This document shows, piece after piece, positions 35,539 through 43,177 of a stretch of DNA of 64,000 nucleotides; position 1 is the first letter of the stretch; every line of letters starts with the position of its first letter. Made by a program: the position numbers and the translations under genes. The stretch covers positions 1 to 64,000 of the IMG/VR virus record IMGVR_UViG_3300044715_000768. One strand, given 5' to 3'. This stretch comes from a virus. Under the pieces are notes generated by a model. It was not told the origin of the DNA and made no database searches. It was given only the letters and a program-made list of their open reading frames with translations.

Positions 35539-36900
35539 ATGTCAGACCAAGCAAGACTTACAGAATTGCAATCCGCCCTTCGCGCCAAGATGGCCGATAA
35601 CAAGGCGATTGCAGACTCGTTCCGCATTGAAGAAGGAACCGTTGTTGTCAACGCTCAGCAAAAGAGCGCATTTGATAAGAACATGACCGACATCAAGGAA
35701 ATCAAGGGACTCATTGAGGGCCTTGAGGCAATGAACACCGTTGACCAATGGGGCTCACAGGCTCCAGCAGAATCAGTTGCTGCTGCTGCAGCCGCTGGCT
35801 ACTCTCTCAAGAGCGTCTACGGCTCACAGAGCATCGGTGACCTATTCCTCGCTTCACCAGAGTTCAAGACCCTTTTGGGTGGCAAGAATGGCGCAAACAT
35901 GCCTTCCCCATTCCAACTCGGAGCATCACTCACCACTCATGGCGCATTCAGCGTTAAGGACGTTTACTCGGCACTTCCATCAGGCACATTGGGCCGTGGT
36001 GCAGATGCTCAGTTCGGTTCAATCCAGCGTGACCCAATGGTCATGTCACCACAGCGTGTAAAGCGCGTTCGTGACTTGTTCCCAAGCCGCACCACAACTG
36101 CTGCAGTTATTGAATACTTCCGTATGCTCGGTTTCACCGCAACAGGCGGCGGAACAAACAACGCAGGTACAGTTGCTGAGCGTAACGCCGGAAACACAGC
36201 GTTTGCCGCTAAGCCACAGTCCTCAATGGTATTTGAAGGCCATCAGGCCCCAGTACGTACCATTGCTCACTGGGAAGCAGCACACCGTAACGTCCTCGCA
36301 GACGAGCCACAGTTGCGTTCAATCATTGACAACGAATTGATGTACGGTCTCCGTCTTCAAGAAGATGCTCAAATCCTTAACGGTGATGGCTCTGGCGAAA
36401 ACCTTACTGGTGTTCTTCAGACTTCCGGTATCCAGAACTACTCATGGTCCAGCGGTTTGTACTCAGCATCTGCAGGAATGTCAGACACAAAGGCAGACGC
36501 AATCCGTCGCGCCGCTACTCTGTCGTTCTTGGCTTACTACGAGCCATCTGGTGTCGTTCTTCACCCGAACGATTGGGAAGACATTGAGTTGACCAAGGAT
36601 GGCAATGGCCAGTACCTCGTTGCAGTTTCGGTTGCAATGGGTGGCGAGCCAAAGGTATGGCGTTTGCCAGTCGTTGAGACTCCTGCAATCCCAGAAGGCA
36701 CCGCACTTGTCGGCGCATTCGGTACGGGCGCACAGTTGTACGACCGCGAGCAGGCTTCAATCCGCATCTCAGAGCAGCACTCAGACTTCTTCGTTCGCAA
36801 CGCAATCGTTGTACTCGCAGAACAGCGCCTCGCCCTTGCGGTTAAGCGCCCAGAGTCATTCGTCAAAGTTACATTTGACAACGCTCCAACAGCCGAATAA
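35539..36900 (+). CDS. Major capsid protein (HK97 fold)
   Basis: 453 residues with a strong ribosome site (CCAGGAGAAAAAC). The N-terminal 60-80 residues are a helical delta-like domain (TELQSALRAKMADNKAIA; IKEIKGLIEGLEAMN) as in HK97 gp5, where it acts as scaffold and is removed by the prohead protease. The fold continues with TTTAAVIEYFRMLGFT, the E-loop region, the spine helix region ADEPQLRSIIDNELMYGLRL, EDAQILNGDGSGENLTGVLQ, FLAYYEPSGVVLHPNDWEDI and the C-terminal strand FFVRNAIVVLAEQRLALAVK. Codons are the most regular in the window, as expected of a highly expressed gene. A terminator follows directly. Confidence 0.93.
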   Translation: MSDQARLTELQSALRAKMADNKAIADSFRIEEGTVVVNAQQKSAFDKNMTDIKEIKGLIEGLEAMNTVDQWGSQAPAESVAAAAAAGYSLKSVYGSQSIGDLFLASPEFKTLLGGKNGANMPSPFQLGASLTTHGAFSVKDVYSALPSGTLGRGADAQFGSIQRDPMVMSPQRVKRVRDLFPSRTTTAAVIEYFRMLGFTATGGGTNNAGTVAERNAGNTAFAAKPQSSMVFEGHQAPVRTIAHWEAAHRNVLADEPQLRSIIDNELMYGLRLQEDAQILNGDGSGENLTGVLQTSGIQNYSWSSGLYSASAGMSDTKADAIRRAATLSFLAYYEPSGVVLHPNDWEDIELTKDGNGQYLVAVSVAMGGEPKVWRLPVVETPAIPEGTALVGAFGTGAQLYDREQASIRISEQHSDFFVRNAIVVLAEQRLALAVKRPESFVKVTFDNAPTAE

Positions 36901-36911
36901 CTACTAAGCGG

Positions 36912-36948
36912 AACCCCGCTCGTTCCTTTGGGGATGGGCGGGGTTTTT
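36912..36948 (+). terminator. Rho-independent terminator after the capsid gene
   Basis: AACCCCGC at 36912-36919 pairs perfectly with GCGGGGTT at 36938-36945, and the stem runs into TTTTT. It lies 12 bases after the major capsid stop and probably sets off the high-level capsid transcript. Confidence 0.85.
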
Positions 36949-36970
36949 GCTATATATGGGATAATTCATT

Positions 36971-37519
36971 ATGAAGGAAAACGATGCGTTTAAATTTATT
37001 GGAGACATGCCATCTTTCAATGAACTTCTCGGTGATGTCTCGTCCCTAACCCCAGAAGACTGGTTGAAATACGTGCAACGTAAAAAGATTGGCGGTGCAG
37101 CAGGGGGTAATACTGACACCATCCCATTGGTCTATGACGTAATGCAAAAACTCAACTCGGACGTAGTGCACGAACATTACAGACAATTTAGTAAGTATCT
37201 AGATGAAGTCGTTCTTGCCACGATGGAAACAATTGGAGAAGTAAAAATTCAACAAGCAATACTGGCAAGACTTAGGGCAAAAACAACTATTCCCAAACAT
37301 AAAGATGTCGGAAATCCATTAACCGCAAAAATCCATAGCCAGACTCACAGAATACACGTTCCAGTGATAACCAATGAAAATTGTATATTTACCATTGGTG
37401 ATGAATCAAAGAACCTAAAGCCTGGCCAAATATGGATTGTAGACAACGTAGGAAGACACCATGGTGTCAAGAATAGTGGAGACGAAGACCGAGTGCACCT
37501 AATCATAGACGCCATCTAA
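36971..37519 (+). CDS. Aspartyl/asparaginyl beta-hydroxylase-like 2OG-Fe(II) oxygenase
   Basis: 182 residues. The C-terminal 70 residues carry the double-stranded beta-helix core of the Asp/Asn beta-hydroxylase family: TAKIHSQTHRIHVPVITNEN with the first iron ligand His, FTIGDESKNLKPGQIWIVDN, GRHHGVKNSGDEDRVHLIID with the distal His and the 2-oxoglutarate-binding Arg. The N-terminal half is helical and unique. Enzymes of this family hydroxylate protein side chains using oxygen and 2-oxoglutarate. Its place between the capsid gene and small structural genes makes a virion or host-protein target plausible. It has its own flanking terminators. Confidence 0.8.
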   Translation: MKENDAFKFIGDMPSFNELLGDVSSLTPEDWLKYVQRKKIGGAAGGNTDTIPLVYDVMQKLNSDVVHEHYRQFSKYLDEVVLATMETIGEVKIQQAILARLRAKTTIPKHKDVGNPLTAKIHSQTHRIHVPVITNENCIFTIGDESKNLKPGQIWIVDNVGRHHGVKNSGDEDRVHLIIDAI

Positions 37520-37562
37520 ACTGTGGGACAATTAAGACATGCCTACCTTAGGGCTTATCCAG

Positions 37563-37606
37563 GAAATCCCTCGTCCTTGTATTGAAGGCGGGGGGTTTCT
37601 TGTTTT
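37563..37606 (+). terminator. Probable rho-independent terminator
   Basis: A stem of about 13 pairs including G-U pairs: 37563-37575 (GAAATCCCTCGTC) with 37587-37599 (GGCGGGGGGTTTC), followed by a T-rich run. It follows the oxygenase gene by about 45 bases. Confidence 0.65.
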
Positions 37607-37658
37607 ATAGGAGTATCTGGGCCCTTTGCGTTTATGGACTACAATTTGTTTATGACAT

Positions 37659-37841
37659 ATGAAGTTGATTGTTGTGCCTAGAAGAGAAGAAGACGAGCCA
37701 TTGGATAAATACATCCAATACGTTAGTAAACTAAGAGGTACGCCTGACGATTTTGAAGATTGGGCAGTAGACAACAATGTTAAGTTGCCTGCTAAAAAGA
37801 AGACAAATAAACCAGAGGACAATTATGACGATACCCAGTGA
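37659..37841 (+). CDS. Small charged hypothetical protein
   Basis: 60 residues, highly charged (REEDEPLDKYIQYVSKLRGT; KKKTNKPEDNYDDTQ). The start is the first ATG after the terminator and its stop overlaps the next gene by 17 bases. No family recognised. Two following small genes show the same style (charged, Pro- and Asn-containing), so the three may be one functional group near the capsid operon. Confidence 0.5.
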   Translation: MKLIVVPRREEDEPLDKYIQYVSKLRGTPDDFEDWAVDNNVKLPAKKKTNKPEDNYDDTQ

Positions 37842-38022
37842 AGACGCTTTTAAAGACAAGGGCACATGGGATAGATGGAAGAAAAAGAATTCTCCAGGCA
37901 GGTCTCCCGAGGAAACTATCAGGTCAATGGAAGCACCAGTTAATCCTTTCACAAACGACCCGAACAATCCCTTCACTATCCTAAAAAGAGAGCGGGAAAT
38001 TAGAGAAGCGGGCGAACAGTGA
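37825..38022 (+). CDS. Small charged hypothetical protein
   Basis: 65 residues from ATG 37825 (MTIPSEDAFKDKGTWDRWKK), inside the end of the previous gene, with an AGAGG sequence upstream. Basic first half, then a Pro/Asn-rich segment (EAPVNPFTNDPNNPFTILKR). Its end overlaps the following GTG start. Likely disordered; the role is unknown. Confidence 0.55.
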   Translation: MTIPSEDAFKDKGTWDRWKKKNSPGRSPEETIRSMEAPVNPFTNDPNNPFTILKREREIREAGEQ

Positions 38023-38285
38023 TAATCAAGCCCGGCACCGACCCTGAACAGGCTGCAAAAATAAGGGCTTCAATTAATAAACTCCATCAAGAGATTGAAG
38101 ACTTCCTTACTCTTTCTGACACTATTGAGTCAGAAAACCCCACGGGGGACGCATGGAAGGCAGTGTGGGGACACGAAAATCCTGCTTTTGATGAGAACAC
38201 AAAAGAAAGCCACGAACTAAAAGCAAGCATAGCAAAAATGCACGGCACGGACATTGGTGCCCAAAAACAAATTGAGGCAGAGTGA
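38019..38285 (+). CDS. Small helical hypothetical protein
   Basis: 88 residues from GTG 38019, which overlaps the previous stop (GTGA). Helical (DPEQAAKIRASINKLHQEIE) with a central TGDAWKAVWGHENPAFDENT. The stop overlaps the next gene start. The chain of four-base overlaps from 37825 to 38285 argues for coordinated translation. No family recognised. Confidence 0.55.
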   Translation: MIIKPGTDPEQAAKIRASINKLHQEIEDFLTLSDTIESENPTGDAWKAVWGHENPAFDENTKESHELKASIAKMHGTDIGAQKQIEAE

Positions 38286-39289
38286 TGGATTCCATCTTTT
38301 CTTTTGATGAAAGCAAATGGTCTATTTTTGATGTCTCTTACTCAATTGAACTAAAAGAACAGTACCCAGAGATTTGGGCTATGTCTGGCGGCTCAAAGTC
38401 TGACCATGTTCATACTGTCTTGTTAGAGATATTTGAAAATGGTGGGGTGGCTACGACCCCGGAACAAGCAGAAGTTCTTGAACTAAGAGAATCCTGGATT
38501 AACAGACATGTTTACGATAGTCAGCCAGCAGGTTACATTGCTCAAGTTAAATGGCTAGCCGTATCTTCCAACGGTGAAGCATGGCAGAAGAGAAAAATCA
38601 ACGAAGAAGTTTCAAAATTTCATGCAAGAAACGAATGGCTTCTTGAAAAAGGTGGTCCATGCTGGCAGGGTTACAAACAAGTCGGAATGAAAAAGGGAAA
38701 AAGCGGGAAAATGGTTCCCAACTGTGTTCCGGTTGAGACCAAAAGTGCGCAATTAAAAAACCCCAAAGGTGGTCTTACTGCCGCTGGTAGAAAATTCTTC
38801 AAGAGAACCGAAGGCTCAAATCTGAAACCGGGCGTAAAAGGTGCTGCTGACACCCCGGAAAAGATGCGTAGAAAAGGTTCATTCCTGACTAGATTCTTCA
38901 CCAACCCATCAGGACCGATGAAAGACGACAAGGGACGCCCTACGCGTCTTGCTTTGTCGGCTGCAGCGTGGGGGGAACCTGTCCCTCAGGACGCCTCAGA
39001 CGCCGCTGCGCTGGCCGCTAAGGGCCGCAGAATGCTTGATAGGTACGAGAGAGCCAAGAAAAAAGATTCTTTTGAAAACATTGAAACAAAAGTATTTACT
39101 GATTCTTCTAATGAAGGAAAATTCAAGAGTTATATTGATTCTTTAGACGACAAAAAGTTTGAAGAATTATTTCCAGACGATGACCAAAGTAGTTGGAATA
39201 TACCAACGGAAGAAAAGTGGATATTTGATGTTGCTGGTGCTTTCCTGAGAAGGTCAATAACAAACAGACGGCGCAAAAGAAGAAGGTAA
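38285..39289 (+). CDS. DUF6321-like phage protein
   Basis: 334 residues from ATG 38285. After an N-terminal region (YSIELKEQYPEIWAMSGG), residues about 120-145 hold CWQGYKQVGMKKGKSGKMVP ending NCVP, a short motif frequent in marine and freshwater phages. Then comes a domain matching what I know of DUF6321: GGLTAAGRKFFKRTEGSNLK, GVKGAADTPEKMRRKGSFLT, RFFTNPSGPMKDDKGRPTR and ALSAAAWGEPVP. The C-terminus is acidic then basic (RRSITNRRRKRRR). DUF6321 proteins are often virion-associated or next to DNA-transaction genes; the function is unknown. Confidence 0.7.
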   Translation: MDSIFSFDESKWSIFDVSYSIELKEQYPEIWAMSGGSKSDHVHTVLLEIFENGGVATTPEQAEVLELRESWINRHVYDSQPAGYIAQVKWLAVSSNGEAWQKRKINEEVSKFHARNEWLLEKGGPCWQGYKQVGMKKGKSGKMVPNCVPVETKSAQLKNPKGGLTAAGRKFFKRTEGSNLKPGVKGAADTPEKMRRKGSFLTRFFTNPSGPMKDDKGRPTRLALSAAAWGEPVPQDASDAAALAAKGRRMLDRYERAKKKDSFENIETKVFTDSSNEGKFKSYIDSLDDKKFEELFPDDDQSSWNIPTEEKWIFDVAGAFLRRSITNRRRKRRR

Positions 39290-39292
39290 ATA

Positions 39293-39745
39293 ATGACCAC
39301 ATGGGGAGAATACAAGGGCGAAATAAAGGGTTTCAGGTTTGAAACAAAGGCGGATAAGAAATGCCCTCCAGCGACACAAGACATTGCTATAAACATAAAG
39401 AACCGTCAGAAGGCTATTGAGTCCGCAGCGTATGGACCCCTCAACCCCAAGCAGCCAAACGATAAGTTTTGGCAGGATAAAGCAGGTAGATGGGACGTAT
39501 CTATCCCTTCGGCAAAGAAGCAGAAATGTGGAAACTGTATTCTCTTCGTACGCTCGCCAAGAATCCTTGACTGCATTGAGACAGGACTCGGGAACGAGTC
39601 TGGCGCAGCGTGGGACGTAATTGAAGCAGGAAAGATTGGCTACTGCGAAGCATTTGACTTCAAGTGCCACGCCGAACGCACCTGCGACGCATGGGTCGTG
39701 GGTGGGCCAACCGTAACGGACAACGACATTCGGAAACCAGACTAA
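39293..39745 (+). CDS. Cysteine-rich phage protein, possible metal or Fe-S binding
   Basis: 150 residues. The C-terminal half contains KKQKCGNCILFVRSPRILDC, then GKIGYCEAFDFKCHAERTCD and AWVVGGP. The C-x2-C, Cys, GYC and FxC...RxC spacing resembles high-potential iron-sulfur-like phage proteins. Four to six cysteines could bind zinc or an Fe-S cluster. The N-terminus lists PPATQDIAINIKNRQKAIES, an arrangement also seen in related phage proteins. Coupled to the nuclease gene by TAATG. Confidence 0.6.
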   Translation: MTTWGEYKGEIKGFRFETKADKKCPPATQDIAINIKNRQKAIESAAYGPLNPKQPNDKFWQDKAGRWDVSIPSAKKQKCGNCILFVRSPRILDCIETGLGNESGAAWDVIEAGKIGYCEAFDFKCHAERTCDAWVVGGPTVTDNDIRKPD

Positions 39746-40149
39746 TGACAAACGAAAGATTCTGGTACGGAGCAACCCTGCTAAAAGTTATTGATGGCGA
39801 CACAATTGAACTCATGATTGACCTTGGTTTCAATATCCATCACAAGATTCGTGTTCGTCTTTATGGGGTAAATACGCCAGAATCACGCACCAAAGACCTT
39901 GCCGAAAAAGCAATGGGTCTTAAAGCAAAGGCTTATACGCAGGATTGGCTAACCAATCATAAGTGGGTATTTGTTAATACGATTCCCGACAAGAACGACA
40001 AATATGGGCGCATTCTGGCTCGTATTTTTTCTTCGGACGATATTGATGACCCGACCACCGCTTGTCTCAACAAAGACATTATCCAGTCTGGCTACGCTCG
40101 TGAATACTTTGGCGTAGGCGACAAAACTTGGACTGAGTTTAAGAAATAA
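39745..40149 (+). CDS. Staphylococcal nuclease-like (thermonuclease) protein
   Basis: 134 residues from ATG 39745, overlapping the previous stop. The OB-fold SNase core is clear: ATLLKVIDGDTIELMIDLGF, KIRVRLYGVNTPESRTKD with the catalytic Arg and Glu, WVFVNTIPDKNDKYGRILAR with the second Arg, and CLNKDIIQSGYAREYFG. No signal peptide is visible, so it would act in the infected cell or virion. Possible roles are host DNA breakdown or processing. A bidirectional terminator follows. Confidence 0.88.
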   Translation: MTNERFWYGATLLKVIDGDTIELMIDLGFNIHHKIRVRLYGVNTPESRTKDLAEKAMGLKAKAYTQDWLTNHKWVFVNTIPDKNDKYGRILARIFSSDDIDDPTTACLNKDIIQSGYAREYFGVGDKTWTEFKK

Positions 40150-40184
40150 AAAACCCCACCCCAATTAAGGAGCGGGGTTTCTTA
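40146..40184. terminator. Bidirectional rho-independent terminator
   Basis: AAACCCC at 40151-40157 pairs with GGGGTTT at 40174-40180, extended by further pairs around 40159-40172. Rightward the stem is followed by CTTACTAC; leftward it is followed by TTTTTTATTTC, so it serves both the nuclease operon and the convergent 128-residue gene, better in the leftward direction. Confidence 0.75.
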
Positions 40185-40202
40185 CTACTTAGGAGGTAAT
40201 GA

Positions 40203-40589
40203 TTAGTCGTTTACGCCGTCGGCTTGGATGTGTGTTGCGTCTGATACTTCAGAAACAGTGAACGTTGCTGTTGCACCTGTTCCTGCTGTGCCGGAACCAA
40301 CTGCAGAAACATCAAGACTTACGAGGGCACCCTTTGCGAAGTCGCAATTGGCTGCAGTGAGGGTTCCATCTGCCGATGTTGCCGCGGCTGCGATTGAGAA
40401 TGCTGCTGCTACGTCTGAGCCAACCTTGAGGTCTGCGGTAATTGCCGAGCCTACTGATGCGCCAGTAACTGCCAGTGTTGCGCCTGTGATTACACCCTTG
40501 AAAGGCATTCTCATGGTTACAATGCTGGAAGTCGCAAGCGTTCCTGGGATTGTCAGAGTGATTGTCTGTGGTGCGATAATTGCTGTCAT
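40203..40589 (-). CDS. Alanine/threonine-rich probable virion decoration protein
   Basis: 128 residues with a GGAGAAC ribosome site. Low-complexity beta composition rich in Ala, Thr, Gly, Ser and Val (TLTIPGTLATSSIVTMRMPF; GVITGATLAVTGASVGSAIT; GTAGTGATATFTVSEVSDAT). Almost no Lys, Arg or aromatic residues. Such proteins in phages are often capsid decoration, head-fibre or tail-fibre tip components. Monocistronic between two terminator-like regions, which fits an abundant structural product. Family unrecognised. Confidence 0.55.
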   Translation of the reverse strand: MTAIIAPQTITLTIPGTLATSSIVTMRMPFKGVITGATLAVTGASVGSAITADLKVGSDVAAAFSIAAAATSADGTLTAANCDFAKGALVSLDVSAVGSGTAGTGATATFTVSEVSDATHIQADGVND

Positions 40590-40671
40590 TTTGTTCTCCT
40601 ATGCCGAACTGTTTTTTTGCCTTTCGGCGCTTAATGTAAATAATACATCATGGGTGACCCCATGTGCGGAA

Positions 40672-42717
40672 TTACCCCTGATTGTCCTTAATAAATTTTA
40701 TTTCGCATGAATCCGTTGTGCAGTAAGACTCCCCGATTGCGTCAGCGGCCATTCCTGCATACACGCCCGTAAAGTCAATAGGAAATAATGATTTTCCCGC
40801 ATCCTCGTAGACGCTCTGCTCTATCTGTGTGTACGGCATTTGCGGGTAAGTAAAATTGCCTTGTGGTAAAAACGAAACAGTTTTAAGTTGACCGTCATAC
40901 ATATGAAGCACGGTGCCGATGTGGTCTTTTTCTTTTTCTGCATCAAAAGAAATTGTAACCGACACCGAATTGTCCGACCAGTAACGTTGAGCAACTGCCG
41001 CTAGTGACATCTTTTCAAAGATTGTTACATCTTTTTCAGAGCGACGTGCATCCGACTTGATTGGAAAGAACACTACGGATGTTGTATCTGGAGATTCCGA
41101 GGCAGGCTCAACTCTATAGTTGGCCATTCTGAACAATGGAAGCATTGGGTCGTCGTTAGAGAACCTAATCGCCCTATCAAAGTATTCACCGCCTGGAGTC
41201 CAATGAACACCAGGAGATTCGCCGGCAAGGATAGAAACTGTTCCAGAAGGCTTCACAGTAGTCATCTTGATTGACTCACGAATTCCAAGCCACTCAGAAT
41301 AAGAAACATCGTAATTCTTTACCGTGTTGTACCCAGTATCCATCCATTCACGAAGAACTGGCATACCTACACGGTCAGCAAAGTTGGCAACACCAGACAT
41401 TGAAGTACCAATACGGCGATTGCGTTGCATGATTGCGTTTGTCTCTTCCCAATGTGTTGGAAGAAGGGTTACGGTCTTTGCGTAAAGATATGCAAACTTC
41501 AAGGTTCGCTTGTAATCATCCAAAGAATCATGGCGATTAAGGTACGTCTCAACAAGAGTGCAGCACTCGTAAGACTCAAGAGACTGTTCTGCACATGGGT
41601 TATATCCAGCAACACGCCAGTCTTTGTTGTTTGCAGGGTCTGCGAGACGACCGTATTTACGAGACATGTCAAGCCAGATAACTCCTGGCTCTCCATTGAG
41701 AGCAATTCCATCAACAATCTTGGAAAGGTCCTTGCCCACAGATGTTTCTACAGAGTTGTTGGACATCCATCCCCAACCAAGAGATTCTGGGTCGTATGAG
41801 TTGCGCTCAGGAAATACTGATGAGTTTTTCAAGTTAAGGAACTCGTCATCATCCAAACTACCAATTAGCAATTCTGCGGAGCGACGAACGTTTCCGGAAA
41901 CAACACAAACACCAATCATGTTTCCAATGTCTGCGATATCAACCTTTGTAATCAACTGACCGTTACGATTTTCAAACATCTTTCTGATGTATTTATGCAG
42001 TCGTTCTAACGAAGCGTGACCAGCAGCAGTACCACCAAAGGTTTTGATAGGTGTTCCTGCAGGGCGAATTAGTGAATAATCAAAGATGATTGGTGACTGG
42101 TCTTGCTTTAAGTAAGAATTAATCAACATACTCACAGATGTAACCCAGCCTTCTCGGCTGTCTTCAATCACTTCAGTAACTACTGGTTTTGTTGGCTCGT
42201 AGATAGTGAAATCTTTTTCTGCACCCTTGTTGTCAAATCCAACACCGACACCAAGCATTGATGCCTCCATAAGAAACGCAAAAGGCTTTGCAGGATTGTT
42301 CTTCGTCATTTCAGACGTTGACACAAACGCACAGTTCTGTAATGCAGCAGAGTTTTTCTGAACATTAACCAACGGAGTTCCCATAACCCACAAACCACGA
42401 CCAGGTGGAGTCCACTTCAAGTTAAACAAACGGTCAAACGCTTCTTTTGCAGATGCTTGTGCTTTAGAATCATTCCAAGGTAAACGATTTGTTTTGCAGT
42501 GGTCTTTCTGCAGGGAGTACATGCCGTTGATAACGCGCTCACACACATCGGCCCATGTTTCCTTTGTTCCGTCTTCTTTTAAGCGAGAATAAGTGCGAAG
42601 AAAAGTTATTTCACCTACGGAGTTTCCTCCGGCGTCTACGTAACCAAATGGTGCTTTTTTTGTTCTGTAAGAACTAATAAAATCTTCTGATAGGCGGAAT
42701 GTGAAAAATGAAGACAC
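40672..42717 (-). CDS. nrdJ: Class II (adenosylcobalamin-dependent) ribonucleoside-triphosphate reductase
   Basis: 681 residues from a GTG start with GAAAGAGGAAC upstream. Features of the monomeric B12-dependent enzyme: WTPPGRGLWVMGT, LQNCAFVSTSEM with the first active-site Cys, IGVCVVSGNVRRSAELLIGS, GYNPCAEQSLESYECCTLVE with the thiyl-radical region, MSGVANFADRVG, TVKPSGTVSILAG, and a C-terminal YCTTDSCEIKF with the regenerating Cys pair. It makes dNTPs for phage replication and depends on host or scavenged cobalamin. An inverted repeat sits 20 bases upstream of its start. Confidence 0.9.
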   Translation of the reverse strand: MSSFFTFRLSEDFISSYRTKKAPFGYVDAGGNSVGEITFLRTYSRLKEDGTKETWADVCERVINGMYSLQKDHCKTNRLPWNDSKAQASAKEAFDRLFNLKWTPPGRGLWVMGTPLVNVQKNSAALQNCAFVSTSEMTKNNPAKPFAFLMEASMLGVGVGFDNKGAEKDFTIYEPTKPVVTEVIEDSREGWVTSVSMLINSYLKQDQSPIIFDYSLIRPAGTPIKTFGGTAAGHASLERLHKYIRKMFENRNGQLITKVDIADIGNMIGVCVVSGNVRRSAELLIGSLDDDEFLNLKNSSVFPERNSYDPESLGWGWMSNNSVETSVGKDLSKIVDGIALNGEPGVIWLDMSRKYGRLADPANNKDWRVAGYNPCAEQSLESYECCTLVETYLNRHDSLDDYKRTLKFAYLYAKTVTLLPTHWEETNAIMQRNRRIGTSMSGVANFADRVGMPVLREWMDTGYNTVKNYDVSYSEWLGIRESIKMTTVKPSGTVSILAGESPGVHWTPGGEYFDRAIRFSNDDPMLPLFRMANYRVEPASESPDTTSVVFFPIKSDARRSEKDVTIFEKMSLAAVAQRYWSDNSVSVTISFDAEKEKDHIGTVLHMYDGQLKTVSFLPQGNFTYPQMPYTQIEQSVYEDAGKSLFPIDFTGVYAGMAADAIGESYCTTDSCEIKFIKDNQG

Positions 42718-42736
42718 TCGCTTGTTCCTCTTTCTA

Positions 42737-42766
42737 GTTGTATGTTTAGGAAATCAATCATACAAC
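42737..42766. promoter_or_regulatory. Inverted repeat upstream of the ribonucleotide reductase gene
   Basis: GTTGTATG at 42737-42744 and CATACAAC at 42759-42766 form a perfect 8-base inverted repeat with a 14-base gap. On the leftward strand it overlaps a possible -10 (TATGAT). It could be an operator or a leader hairpin. It does not match the NrdR box pattern I know, nor a long cobalamin riboswitch (the leader is too short). Confidence 0.45.
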
Positions 42767-42787
42767 CAACACTCCGTTTGCACCTGT

Positions 42788-43090
42788 CTAAGCAATGCCC
42801 AAATTTTTTGCTTTCTCAAGCGTGACGTATGAACCTTTGTGATGAATAATCACACGTGCCTTTGTGAAGGGTGTTATTTGACGGTCTTCGTAGATGTCTT
42901 CTTCTACTAAAAATGTCTGCAGTTCTTTTAAAGTTTCAATAACGCCAGTAAGTCCAACAATTTTTTGCGGTGGGCCACTTTCTCCGTCGCAATCACCTGT
43001 AGGGTGTCCGCAAACTGGACAAGGTTGACGAGTTGCTCTTAGAATGGATATTCCATTTCCAAGTTCCTCATTTGCCGAATCTCTAAACAT
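42788..43090 (-). CDS. Small zinc-finger-like actinophage protein
   Basis: About 100 residues from ATG 43090 (MFRDSANEELGNGIS); a GTG at 43105 abuts the tRNA. A cysteine motif CPVCGHPTGDCDG near residue 30 looks like a metal-binding knuckle common in actinophage proteins. The C-terminal half (VIIHHKGSYVTLEKAKNLGI) is a small beta-alpha unit. Next to ribonucleotide reductase in the same direction. Function unknown. Confidence 0.6.
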   Translation of the reverse strand: MFRDSANEELGNGISILRATRQPCPVCGHPTGDCDGESGPPQKIVGLTGVIETLKELQTFLVEEDIYEDRQITPFTKARVIIHHKGSYVTLEKAKNLGIA

Positions 43091-43105
43091 GCCCAATTTT
43101 ATCAC

Positions 43106-43177
43106 GCCCCTGTCGTCTACTGGTTAGGACGCGACTCTTATAAGGTCGTTAAGGTGGTTCAATTCCACCCAGGGGTA
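43106..43177 (+). tRNA. tRNA-Ile with UAU anticodon (reads AUA)
   Basis: A full cloverleaf folds. The acceptor is GCCCCTG/CAGGGGT, with G1-U pairing at the first position. The D stem is GTCT/GGAC, the anticodon stem CGACT/GGTCG and the T stem GGTGG/CCACC with loop TTCAATT. The 7-base anticodon loop CTTATAA gives UAU at 34-36. The discriminator is A at 43177; no CCA is encoded. The D arm (TCGTCTA...GG..AGGAC) looks like a bacterial tRNA-Glu body. It is on the strand opposite its two flanking genes. Confidence 0.85.

Noticed and set aside
36065-36340. Rightward frames inside the major capsid gene
   Set aside because: Out-of-frame shadows in a highly codon-biased gene; no separate ribosome site.
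40190-40261. Perfect AGGAGGT followed by ATG and a 20-codon frame, antisense to the 128-residue gene
   Set aside because: The ribosome site is only two bases from the ATG and the frame has no features; likely chance within the terminator flank.
40600-40640. GCCGAAAGGC hairpin upstream of the decoration-like gene as a terminator
   Set aside because: The stem is only three or four pairs and the adjacent run is of A in the leftward direction, not T.
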